DNA of 7,496 bases, taken from positions 1 through 7,496 of the forward strand of contig CAJQOW010000220.1 in the NCBI GenBank assembly GCA_905480055.1. The letters are read 5' to 3'. Below the pieces are notes generated by a model. The model ran no database searches, was not told where the DNA came from, and saw only the letters and a list, made by a program, of their open reading frames with translations. Source of the stretch: an uncultured Acidimicrobiia bacterium (GTDB lineage Bacteria; Actinomycetota; Acidimicrobiia; UBA5794). The position numbers and the translations under genes are program-made. Of this stretch, positions 1 to 5,624 are shown piece after piece (the stretch's first letter is position 1; every line of letters starts with the position of its first letter).

Positions 1-458
1 CGTTCACCGCTCTCGTCGCCGTTGGCGACGGCAAGGGTCGGGTCGGTGTCGGGTACGGCAAGGCAAAAGAAGTCCCCGCTGCCATCCAGAAGGCATTCGA
101 GCTTGCCCGCAAGGACATGTTTGCAGTGCCGATGGCTGGTGAGTCGATCATCCACGAGATCATCGGTGAGCAGGGCGCAAGCCGTGTCCTGCTCAAGCCA
201 GCAGCTCCCGGTACCGGCGTCATCGCTGGTGGAGCCGTCAGGCAGATTCTCGAGGCGGCAGGCATCCACAATGTGCTCGCCAAGTCCCTCGGGTCCCCAA
301 CGCACATCAACGTTGCCAAGGCAACTGTGAATGCGCTGCGGGGTCAGCAGCGACCGGATCAGGTTGCTCGGGCCCGAGGAAAGCGTGCCGAGGAGATCTT
401 CCCTCCCGCCCTGCTCGCCGCATACAACTCGGCAGAGTTGATGAGGACGAAGGCGTAG
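1..458 (+). CDS. rpsE: 30S ribosomal protein uS5 (S5), C-terminal part, 5' end outside window
   Basis: The reading frame enters from the left edge (first full codon at base 3) and gives 151 residues before the TAG stop. uS5 is a small-subunit protein involved in mRNA helicase activity at the entry channel and in decoding accuracy. Seen: the end of the N-terminal double-stranded-RNA-binding S5 domain, with [20 protein letters not shown] (about residues 9-28 of the visible part), then the C-terminal S5 domain with [21 protein letters not shown] and [19 protein letters not shown]. These are hallmark S5 motifs. The tail after the C-terminal domain is charged and ends in LMRTKA. rpmD begins 3 bp downstream, the usual spc-operon order. 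The missing N-terminus is due only to the window edge; there is no sign of damage. Identification is very secure. Confidence 0.98.
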   Translation, partial: FTALVAVGDGKGRVGVGYGKAKEVPAAIQKAFELARKDMFAVPMAGESIIHEIIGEQGASRVLLKPAAPGTGVIAGGAVRQILEAAGIHNVLAKSLGSPTHINVAKATVNALRGQQRPDQVARARGKRAEEIFPPALLAAYNSAELMRTKA

Positions 459-461
459 CAC

Positions 462-644
462 ATGGCAAAGACACTGAAGATCACGCTGCGGCGTAGCCTC
501 ATCGGCGAGAAGCCGAAGACGCGGGCCACAGTTGAGAGCCTCGGTCTGCGAAAGATCAATGCATCCGTTGAACGGCCGGACTCCCCGGATGTTCGCGGCA
601 TGGTGCACCGTGCACGGCACCTGCTCGAAGTAGAGGAAATCTGA
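462..644 (+). CDS. rpmD: 50S ribosomal protein uL30 (L30)
   Basis: A 60-residue protein, the usual length for bacterial L30, a large-subunit protein found near 5S rRNA and the central protuberance. Seen: the start MAKTLKITLRRSLIGEKPK, then TVESLGLRKINASVERPDSP with the typical L30 GLRK core, then a C-terminal helix MVHRARHLLEVEEI. The start is ATG at 462, with a GAAGG ribosome binding site at 449-453 inside the end of rpsE. Its TGA stop shares bases with the ATG of rplO (ATGA), which implies translational coupling. Small size is normal for this family. Identification rests on motif, length and position between rpsE and rplO. Confidence 0.96.
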   Translation: MAKTLKITLRRSLIGEKPKTRATVESLGLRKINASVERPDSPDVRGMVHRARHLLEVEEI

Positions 645-1084
645 TGAAACTCCATCACCTCCGTCCAGCGGACGGGTCAAAGAAGCGAAAGATCCGCGTC
701 GGTCGCGGCGAAGCGGGCCGCCGAGGCAAGACCGCCGGTCGCGGTACCAAGGGTCTCAAGGCTCGCAGCAAGGTGCGTCCAGGCTTTGAGGGTGGCCAGA
801 CGCCACTCATCAGGCAGATGCCGAAGCTCAAGGGCTTCAGGAATCCGAACCGGGAGGAGTTCACGGTTGTGAACGTCGAACGCCTCGGTGCGTTCTCCTC
901 TGGTGCAGTCGTCACTCCAGACGTGCTGCGTGATGCGGGCATTGCCAAGAAGCGTGGCAAGATCAAGGTCCTCGGCCAGGGTGACATCGACGTTGCCCTC
1001 ACGGTGAAGGCCCATGCCTTCTCCGCCGGTGCGGCAGACAAGATCAAGGCTGCCGGCGGCTCGATCGAGCTCATCGAAGAATGA
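644..1084 (+). CDS. rplO: 50S ribosomal protein uL15 (L15)
   Basis: A 146-residue protein of normal bacterial L15 length; L15 is an early-middle assembly protein of the large subunit. Seen: a basic, glycine-rich extended N-terminal arm (residues 1-50; VGRGEAGRRGKTAGRGTKG), the conserved FEGGQTPLIRQMPKLKGF (48-65), and the globular C-terminal domain carrying the L15 signature around KIKVLGQGDIDVALTVKAHA (106-125) followed by FSAGAADKIKAAGGSIELI. The ATG at 644 overlaps the rpmD stop, and an AGAGGA ribosome binding site lies at 632-637. The next gene is secY, the canonical partner, but after a 113-bp gap. Nothing is unusual in the protein. Confidence 0.98.
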   Translation: MKLHHLRPADGSKKRKIRVGRGEAGRRGKTAGRGTKGLKARSKVRPGFEGGQTPLIRQMPKLKGFRNPNREEFTVVNVERLGAFSSGAVVTPDVLRDAGIAKKRGKIKVLGQGDIDVALTVKAHAFSAGAADKIKAAGGSIELIEE

Positions 1085-1197
1085 CGTTGGAGCGGCTCGA
1101 CCCCGGCGTGCGCGCAACGGTTCCAGGACCTGTTGCCGTACTCTGTGGCCGACACAAGCTCCTGACGATCACCAACTGACGGACACACAGGACACTC
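1085..1197 (+). other. rplO-secY intergenic spacer (113 bp)
   Basis: This is the longest gap inside the ribosomal block. I see no convincing tRNA, small gene, strong hairpin or T-tract terminator. A TTGCCG hexamer occurs in the middle but has no well-spaced -10 partner. An AGGA ribosome binding site for secY sits at its end (1189-1192). It may hold a weak internal promoter for secY-adk-map, as some bacteria have, but the sequence does not show one clearly. Confidence 0.4.
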
Positions 1198-2508
1198 ATG
1201 CTCACCGCATTCAGGAACGCATTCAGGATCCACGATCTTCGGAACAAGATCCTGTTCACCTTGTTCATCTTCGCCATCTATCGCCTCGGTGCACAGATTC
1301 CCGTGCCGGGAATCGATCTCGAAGCGGTGAGGGACTTCTCTGAGGAAGCGTCCCAGTCGGGCTTTGTGAGCCTGCTGAACCTGTTCTCCGGCGGTGCGCT
1401 GACGCAGCTGTCGATCTTTGCCCTCGGCATCATGCCGTACATCACGGCATCGATCATCATGCAGCTGCTGGCTGTTGTGATCCCGAAACTCCAGGCCCTT
1501 CAGGAAGAAGGGGAGAGTGGCCGAAAGGTCATCACGCAGTGGACGAGGTATCTCACCGTGATCCTCGTGCTCCTCCAGTCAACCGGCTTCGCCTACCTGT
1601 TCCACAGTGGTCAGTTCACGAACGGTGTCGACCTGATCCCAGACTTCTCACCTCGCAATGTGATCATTGTGGTTGTCACCATGACGGCAGGTACCGCCCT
1701 GTTGATGTGGATGGGTGAGTTGATCACGCAACGCGGCATTGGCAACGGCATGTCGTTGTTGATCTTCGTGTCGATCATCAGCCAGATTCCTGCGCAGCTG
1801 ACGCTGCTCTACACGAACTCGGACACTTACCAATTCGTGATCATCGTGGCTGTGATGATTGCCCTCACGATCGGCATCATCTTCACCGAGCAAGGACAGC
1901 GTCGAATACCGGTGCAGTTCTCGCGCCGCGTACGCGGTCGCAAGGTACTCGGTGGCCAGTCGACCTACATCCCGCTGAAGGTGAACATGGCAGGCGTGAT
2001 TCCTGTCATCTTCGCAACGTCGATCATGTACTTCCCTGCACTGTTGTCCTCCGCACTCCCGAGCACGGGATGGGGAGCGTCGGTTCGTGATTGGATCGAC
2101 CAGAACATGCTGTCAACCGGAGGCGCTGGCGGATTCTCGCCGAGCCTGTGGTACATCGGCCTGCTGGCGCTGCTGGTGGTGTTCTTCACCTACTTCTACA
2201 CGGCGATCCAGTTCGATCCCGAGCGTCAGGCAGACATGATCCAGCGTCAGGGTGGGTTCATCCCGGGTATCCGCCCAGGGCGCGCCACGGTCAACTACCT
2301 GAGCTACGTGCTGTCCCGCATCACCCTGCCGGGTGCTCTGTATCTGGCGGTCGTGACCATCCTGCCATCGCTCTTCGGCTGGTGGTGGGGCGTTCCCGTG
2401 GGACTGTCGGGTGTCTCCATCATCATCGTTGCCGGTGTTGCCCTCGAGACGACCAAGCAGATCGAGAGCCAGCTCACGATGCGCAACTACGAGGGTTTCC
2501 TCAGCTGA
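1198..2508 (+). CDS. secY: Protein translocase subunit SecY (Sec61 alpha family)
   Basis: A 436-residue polytopic membrane protein, normal length for SecY, the channel-forming subunit of the SecYEG translocon that exports unfolded preproteins and inserts membrane proteins. Seen: an amphipathic start, then ten hydrophobic segments at roughly 17-37, 70-92, 117-137, 154-175, 180-200, 211-231, 264-285, 315-336, 372-392 and 398-418. The plug region (about 55-70, FVSLLNLFSGGALTQ) precedes TM2 (ALGIMPYITASIIMQLL). RGIGNGMSLLIF (179-190) is conserved. The cytosolic loops that bind the ribosome and SecA are visible: GQRRIPVQFSRRVRGRK (233-249) and QRQGGFIPGIRPGRAT (349-364). The C-terminus TMRNYEGFL is typical. 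Start is ATG 1198 with AGGA 5 bp upstream. It probably serves the two lipoproteins downstream, among many others. Confidence 0.98.
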   Translation: MLTAFRNAFRIHDLRNKILFTLFIFAIYRLGAQIPVPGIDLEAVRDFSEEASQSGFVSLLNLFSGGALTQLSIFALGIMPYITASIIMQLLAVVIPKLQALQEEGESGRKVITQWTRYLTVILVLLQSTGFAYLFHSGQFTNGVDLIPDFSPRNVIIVVVTMTAGTALLMWMGELITQRGIGNGMSLLIFVSIISQIPAQLTLLYTNSDTYQFVIIVAVMIALTIGIIFTEQGQRRIPVQFSRRVRGRKVLGGQSTYIPLKVNMAGVIPVIFATSIMYFPALLSSALPSTGWGASVRDWIDQNMLSTGGAGGFSPSLWYIGLLALLVVFFTYFYTAIQFDPERQADMIQRQGGFIPGIRPGRATVNYLSYVLSRITLPGALYLAVVTILPSLFGWWWGVPVGLSGVSIIIVAGVALETTKQIESQLTMRNYEGFLS

Positions 2509-2540
2509 CGTTCGGCGTCGAGGCTCCCGTGTCACTACCC

Positions 2541-2547
2541 AAGGAGG
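2541..2547 (+). promoter_or_regulatory. Strong ribosome binding site of adk
   Basis: AAGGAGG lies 8 bp before the ATG at 2556. It is the best match to the anti-Shine-Dalgarno in the window and fixes the adk start. The 47-bp secY-adk spacer contains nothing else recognisable. Confidence 0.8.
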
Positions 2548-2555
2548 CGTAGGCC

Positions 2556-3110
2556 ATGGCCAGAAGGATTCTGTTCCTCGGACCCCCGGGCGCTGGGAAG
2601 GGCACGCAAGCGGCAATGCTTGCCAAGGCCTTGAAGGTTCCCCACATCTCCACCGGCGCGATACTCAGGGATGCGGTGACGGCTGGCACCGAGCTCGGCA
2701 AAGAGGCCGAGAGTGTCATGGCCGCAGGTGACCTCGTGTCCGATGACCTCGTGGTGGCGATCGTGGATGCACGGCTCGCAGAGGAGGACGCTCGGTGCGG
2801 GTATCTGCTCGATGGCTTTCCCCGCAATGTCGCACAGGCGAACGCGCTGAACGATGCCGTCGTCGATGCCATCGGCACAGTGCTCCTGCTCGAGGTCGAC
2901 ACGGACGAGCTGGTTGCACGGTTGCTCAAGCGATCCGCCGATGAGGGTCGTGCCGACGACAACGAAGAGACCATTCGTCGACGGCTCGAGGTGTACAACG
3001 CCGAGACCGCCCCTCTGGTTGACCACTACGCAGATGCAGTGATCAGGATTGACGGTGTTGGCGAGATCGACGACATCTTCTCCAGGGTCGTTCTGGCCCT
3101 CGCTAGCTAG
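2556..3110 (+). CDS. adk: Adenylate kinase, short-LID form
   Basis: A 184-residue cytosolic enzyme that interconverts ATP + AMP and 2 ADP and balances the adenylate pool. Seen: the P-loop GPPGAGKGT (residues 9-17), the AMP-binding region HISTGAILRDAV (30-41) and GYLLDGFPRNVAQA (82-95) with the DGFPR signature at 86-90, then the LID arginines in KRSADEGRADDNEETIRRR (125-143). The long zinc-binding LID with its four cysteines, typical of Bacillus-type enzymes, is absent. Instead there is the short LID known from high-GC Gram-positive adenylate kinases, in agreement with the length. Position after secY and before map is the standard actinobacterial arrangement, so it is probably transcribed with the ribosomal operon. 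No missing catalytic residue was noticed. Confidence 0.97.
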   Translation: MARRILFLGPPGAGKGTQAAMLAKALKVPHISTGAILRDAVTAGTELGKEAESVMAAGDLVSDDLVVAIVDARLAEEDARCGYLLDGFPRNVAQANALNDAVVDAIGTVLLLEVDTDELVARLLKRSADEGRADDNEETIRRRLEVYNAETAPLVDHYADAVIRIDGVGEIDDIFSRVVLALAS

Positions 3111-3113
3111 GGA
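3109..3113 (+). promoter_or_regulatory. Ribosome binding site that favours the GTG start of map
   Basis: AGGGA overlaps the adk stop codon. It is 9 bp from the GTG at 3123 but only 3 bp from the in-frame TTG at 3117, so spacing favours the GTG. It suggests translational coupling between adk and map. Confidence 0.5.
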
Positions 3114-3122
3114 CGTTTGATC

Positions 3123-3914
3123 GTGGGCGACACACGTGTGATCACCAAGAAGTCTGCGGCTGACTTCGACAAGATGAAGGTTGCTGGCCAGTGTGTTGCT
3201 GCAATGCACGCCGCAGTCCGAGATGCGGCCACCCCAGGCGTGACAACGGCTGACCTTGATGGCCTGGCGCGAGAGGTGCTTGCCGAGCATGGGTGTCGTT
3301 CGTCGTTCCTTGGGTATGGCGGCCCGAACAACCCGTTCCCCGGTGTGCTGTGCACGTCACCGAATTCGGTCATTGTCCACGGCATCCCTGGTGACTACAC
3401 GCTCAAGGATGGCGACATCATCTCGATCGATGCCGGTGCGATCTATGAGGGCTGGCACGGTGATGCAGCGTTCACCATGGCGATCGGCGATGTTCCGGAC
3501 GAGGTCGCAAACCTCCTCGAAGTCACTGAGCGGGCGCTGTCGAAAGGCATTGAGCAGGCGAAGGCAGGGAACCGGCTTGGCGACATCGGTGCCGCGGTCG
3601 AGGCGGTCGCGGCACCACACAACCTCGGCGTTGTCCGAGAGTACGTCGGCCATGGAATCGGCAGGCAGATGCACGAAGCTCCAAGCGTGCCCAACTACGG
3701 CAAGGCGGGCAAGGGCCTGCGGCTCAAGACCGGTATGGCCCTCGCCATCGAACCGATGTTCAACCTCGGCACACCGGAGTCTGAAGTGCTCGATGACCAT
3801 TGGACCGTCGTGACGGCGGATGGGGCGTGGTCCGCGCACTTCGAGCACACCGTGCTGCTCACGAAGCAGGGGACGATCGTGTCCACGCTTCCGGAGCCCC
3901 AGCTGATCCCGTAG
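3123..3914 (+). CDS. map: Type I methionine aminopeptidase
   Basis: A 263-residue cytosolic metalloprotease that removes the initiator Met from nascent proteins. With GTG 3123 as residue 1, all five metal ligands of the M24A family are present: D103 (SIDAG), D114 (WHGDAAF), H177 (YVGHGIG), E210 (AIEPMF) and E241 (HFEHTV). The substrate-side histidines H86 (VIVHGIPG) and H184 (RQMHEAPSVPNYG) are also there. The length matches the catalytic core alone, without an N-terminal zinc-finger or SH3-binding extension. An alternative TTG start at 3117 would add two residues; the binding-site spacing argues against it. The gene follows adk by 12 bp and is the last gene of the ribosomal block here. infA and rpmJ, which often follow, are absent from the window. 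Confidence 0.96.
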   Translation: MGDTRVITKKSAADFDKMKVAGQCVAAMHAAVRDAATPGVTTADLDGLAREVLAEHGCRSSFLGYGGPNNPFPGVLCTSPNSVIVHGIPGDYTLKDGDIISIDAGAIYEGWHGDAAFTMAIGDVPDEVANLLEVTERALSKGIEQAKAGNRLGDIGAAVEAVAAPHNLGVVREYVGHGIGRQMHEAPSVPNYGKAGKGLRLKTGMALAIEPMFNLGTPESEVLDDHWTVVTADGAWSAHFEHTVLLTKQGTIVSTLPEPQLIP

Positions 3915-3949
3915 CGGATCCGCCCCAGGTCTAGCTCGACCACGAATCG

Positions 3950-3979
3950 GTGGCAGACGCCCCTTCCAATCGGTAGGTT
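3950..3979 (+). promoter_or_regulatory. Candidate promoter of the lipoprotein pair
   Basis: GTGGCA (3950-3955, four of six matches to the -35 consensus) and TAGGTT (3974-3979, keeps the key T1, A2 and T6 of the -10) are separated by 18 bp. They would start transcription near 3986, about 20 bases before the ATG at 4007, leaving room for the strong GGGGGAGG binding site at 3993-4000. The match is modest, and read-through from map remains possible because I see no terminator after map. Confidence 0.35.
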
Positions 3980-4006
3980 GGTCCTCATCCCCGGGGGAGG
4001 ACTTCC

Positions 4007-4678
4007 ATGAAGCGTCTTGTGATCGTGTGCACCTTGTTGGCCATGCTGGGAGCCGCCTGCAGCTCTGACTCCACCGATGCGGACACGCCAACGACGACGA
4101 CGACTGCTGCTCCTTCGGATGCTTCTGATGCGGGTGCTGGCGAGACGACCACAACCGCAGCCGCGGCGTCAACTACAGAGGCCACGCCAACCACTGCAGC
4201 ACCGGAACCGGCCAGCGGTTCGCTCGAAACATGTGTCGTTGGCAGGTGGGTGCTTGATCCGGTCGCGTTCTTCGAAGATGTGCTTGCCGAACAGCCACAA
4301 CAGGGCATTGATGGTGAGTTTGCGTTCGTCGACGGCGAGTACGTGCTCATCATCGATGCGGACGGCACATTCCAATCGCTCCGCGACAATTGGTCATTCG
4401 CCGTGACCAGCGACTTCGGGAATCTCGAGGTCACTGTGAACGACTCAGACATCGGTATGTGGTCGCTCCAAGGCGATATGTTGACGACCACCGTCGAGCC
4501 GGGCGAACCAGCGGAGATCGCCATCACCGTGGACGATCAGCCGTTCGTGTTCCCAGGTGGAGTATCTCCGATAGAGCCGCCAGAGGCAGAGTTCACCGGT
4601 GCCACCGTTGCGTGTGACGGCGACACGCTGTCAGCCACAGCGGAGGGTTTCACGTCCGAGTGGGCCAGGAGCGGATGA
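4007..4678 (+). CDS. Secreted lipoprotein with Thr-rich linker and lipocalin-like domain
   Basis: A 223-residue predicted lipoprotein of unknown function. Residues 1-17 form a signal peptide (MKR charge, hydrophobic core, LGAA) before the lipidation cysteine C18. The -3 position is Gly instead of the preferred Leu. Residues 19-70 are a low-complexity Thr/Ala/Ser/Pro linker that would space the domain from the membrane or cross the cell wall. The rest (about 72-223) looks beta-rich: CVVGRW (76-81) carries the G-x-W seen at the start of lipocalin-type barrels, followed by repeated short strands (YVLIIDADGTFQSL, WSLQGDMLTTTV) and a final ATVACDGDTLSATAEGFTSEWAR. C76 and C203 could form a disulfide. 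The lipocalin-like assignment is pattern-based inference; no ligand can be named. Start is ATG 4007, with GGGGGAGG 6 bp upstream. The stop overlaps the next gene as ATGA. Confidence 0.85.
   Translation: MKRLVIVCTLLAMLGAACSSDSTDADTPTTTTTAAPSDASDAGAGETTTTAAAASTTEATPTTAAPEPASGSLETCVVGRWVLDPVAFFEDVLAEQPQQGIDGEFAFVDGEYVLIIDADGTFQSLRDNWSFAVTSDFGNLEVTVNDSDIGMWSLQGDMLTTTVEPGEPAEIAITVDDQPFVFPGGVSPIEPPEAEFTGATVACDGDTLSATAEGFTSEWARSG
4667..4671 (+). promoter_or_regulatory. Ribosome binding site at the lipoprotein-lipoprotein junction
   Basis: AGGAG lies inside the end of the first lipoprotein gene, 3 bp before ATG 4675 (which overlaps the upstream TGA) and 9 bp before the in-frame GTG 4681. It excludes GTG 4660 as a well-supported start, because that codon lies upstream of the site. 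Confidence 0.5.
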
Positions 4679-5433
4679 ACGTGACGAAGCAGCTCGTACT
4701 CGCTGCAATGGTTGTTGCGCTCGTCGCATCGGGATGTTCCGACGATGCTGACTCGACCACCACCGTTCCTGCAACGTTGACCACGACTTCGTCGACGGCC
4801 GCACCCGCAACCACTACGACCACGGTGCCGGAGGACACAACCACCACCGCCGCCGAGACGACCACAACAGTGGCGGAGACGACCACAAGCTCGTCGAGCA
4901 CTACGACGACGATGGCTGAGGAGTCGAGCCTCGAACTGTCCGACGAGGGTGTGCAAGCCGGTGCGACGTGGGTGCCCTTTGGCACGATCGACGAGGATGC
5001 CATCGCGGCCGTCGAAGCTGTCCTTGGTGCACCGACGAATGACAGCGGATGGATCGACTCCTTCTCGGGGTACGGGACATGTCCCGGCGCAGTGGTCCGT
5101 GGGGTCCACTGGGATGCCTATGTGATGCTCTTCACCCAGGCCGACACCGACTTCTGGAGCGGCGGCGTTCCTCACTTCTTTGCGTGGTACTACACCGACA
5201 TCGTCCCTGCGCTCGCGACAACCGAGGGTTTGGTCATCGGTGACACGCTCGCAACGGTCGAGGCCCTCTACGGCGGCCCGAAGCTCGAGATCAACGAGGA
5301 TCCGTTCGACCCCTCAGGAGGGGTCTGGCTCTACGACATGGTTGGCTACACCGGTCTGTGGGGTTTCGCTGACGGTCAGGATCCTGACAGCGTCATCTCG
5401 TCGATCAACGGCGGCCGGGGCTGCGGCGAGTAG
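4675..5433 (+). CDS. Secreted lipoprotein with Thr-rich linker and uncharacterised TCPG/CGE domain
   Basis: A 252-residue predicted lipoprotein; function unknown. A signal peptide (TKQ, then a hydrophobic stretch to LVASG) precedes the lipidation Cys C21. Residues about 28-82 are an extreme Thr/Ala/Val/Ser linker with repeated TTTT blocks. The domain (about 86-252) begins LELSDEGVQAG, then has an alternating helix/strand pattern with LGAPTNDSGW (117-126), GYGTCPGAVVRGVHWDAY (132-149), a Trp/Phe-rich segment FFAWYYTDI (168-176), the motif TTEGLVIGDTLATVEALYGG (182-201) and the C-terminal INGGRGCGE. C136 and C250 may pair. I have a general impression of such PT-x-D / G-x-CPG / CGE domains in actinobacterial lipoproteins but know no function for them. 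The ATG overlaps the upstream stop, so the two lipoproteins are probably co-translated. GTG 4660 (257 residues) and GTG 4681 are alternative starts. Confidence 0.82.
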   Translation: MNVTKQLVLAAMVVALVASGCSDDADSTTTVPATLTTTSSTAAPATTTTTVPEDTTTTAAETTTTVAETTTSSSSTTTTMAEESSLELSDEGVQAGATWVPFGTIDEDAIAAVEAVLGAPTNDSGWIDSFSGYGTCPGAVVRGVHWDAYVMLFTQADTDFWSGGVPHFFAWYYTDIVPALATTEGLVIGDTLATVEALYGGPKLEINEDPFDPSGGVWLYDMVGYTGLWGFADGQDPDSVISSINGGRGCGE

Positions 5434-5504
5434 TCAGTTCGAATCCAGGACACACCCTGCATCGCGGGTTGGCTCCGCAATCTTGAGCGCCCCCTCAAAG
5501 TTCC

Positions 5505-5529
5505 CTAAGTCCCTTAGACAGGGATTAAG
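5505..5529 (+). promoter_or_regulatory. Imperfect palindrome over the -35, candidate operator
   Basis: The left arm CTAAGTCCC (5505-5513) and right arm GGGATTAAG (5521-5529) are inverted copies matching at 7 of 9 positions, around a 7-bp centre TTAGACA. A smaller perfect inverted repeat, CTAAG/CTTAG (5505-5509 and 5513-5517), lies within it. Because it covers the -35 hexamer and part of the spacer, a bound dimeric regulator would block RNA polymerase. TetR- or FadR-like lipid regulators are the natural guess given the downstream genes, but none is encoded in the window. Confidence 0.4.
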
Positions 5530-5543
5530 CATCTTGCTAGGAT
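5514..5543 (+). promoter_or_regulatory. Sigma-70-like promoter of the acyl-CoA dehydrogenase gene
   Basis: The -35 TTAGAC (5514-5519) and -10 TAGGAT (5538-5543) are 18 bp apart, and TGC directly before the -10 forms an extended -10 element. Transcription would start near 5550, giving a leader of about 75 bases before GTG 5625. This is the best promoter match in the window. Confidence 0.55.
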
Positions 5544-5612
5544 CGACGTGTGAGGCGTCGGAAGCAATTGCGCCGCAGCAACCCAACCACCCAACATGAC
5601 ACATCTTCAGAG

Positions 5613-5618
5613 AAGGGA
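5613..5618 (+). promoter_or_regulatory. Ribosome binding site that sets the acyl-CoA dehydrogenase start
   Basis: AAGGGA lies 6 bp before GTG 5625. The longer in-frame reading from GTG 5550 has no such site and would begin at about the predicted transcription start, with a 25-residue leader rich in Arg, Ser and Thr and unlike the family. Confidence 0.65.
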
Positions 5619-5624
5619 ACCTCC

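Larger units (their letters stand above)
5434..5624 (+). other. Intergenic region between the lipoproteins and the acyl-CoA dehydrogenase (191 bp)
   Basis: This is the longest non-coding stretch. Its left half has two small stem-loops: GCGGG/TCCGC at 5464-5468 and 5474-5478 (one G-T pair), and TTGAG/CTCAA at 5483-5487 and 5494-5498. Neither has a T-tract, so at best they are weak terminators. The right half holds the promoter and palindrome listed separately, followed by about 75 bases of likely untranslated leader without recognisable structure. Confidence 0.5.

Noticed and set aside
1207..1228. Direct repeat GCATTCAGGA twice, 12 bp apart, at the start of secY
   Set aside because: It encodes AFRN and AFRI in the amphipathic N-terminal helix. 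A single in-frame duplication of this size is easily explained by coding constraint and is not a regulatory repeat.
2535..3290. 251-codon open frame on the minus strand across adk and map
   Set aside because: It spans two well-identified genes, and its translation is low-information and His/Arg/Cys-rich. No independent support.
3914..3923. Perfect palindrome GCGGATCCGC directly after map as a terminator
   Set aside because: The arms have no loop and no T-tract follows, so it cannot form a usable hairpin.
4750..4915. ACC/ACG/ACA-rich tract considered as a microsatellite or CRISPR-like repeat
   Set aside because: There is no regular repeat unit or spacer. It stays in frame and encodes the Thr-rich linker of a lipoprotein.
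4537..5175. Minus-strand frames opposite the Thr-rich linkers, giving Val- or Gly/Arg-rich proteins
   Set aside because: The biased composition is the complement of the ACC/ACG/ACA threonine codons of the lipoproteins, not an independent gene.
5437..5446. GTTCGAATCC resembling a tRNA T-loop, possibly a tRNA fragment or attachment site
   Set aside because: The flanking bases do not form a T-stem (only the G-C closing pair and one wobble fit), and no acceptor or anticodon arm or CCA end is present. Chance match.
5550..5624. Upstream GTG start adding 25 residues to the acyl-CoA dehydrogenase
   Set aside because: No ribosome binding site, it coincides with the predicted transcription start, and the extra residues are unlike the family N-terminus. 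GTG 5625 has AAGGGA at a 6-bp distance.
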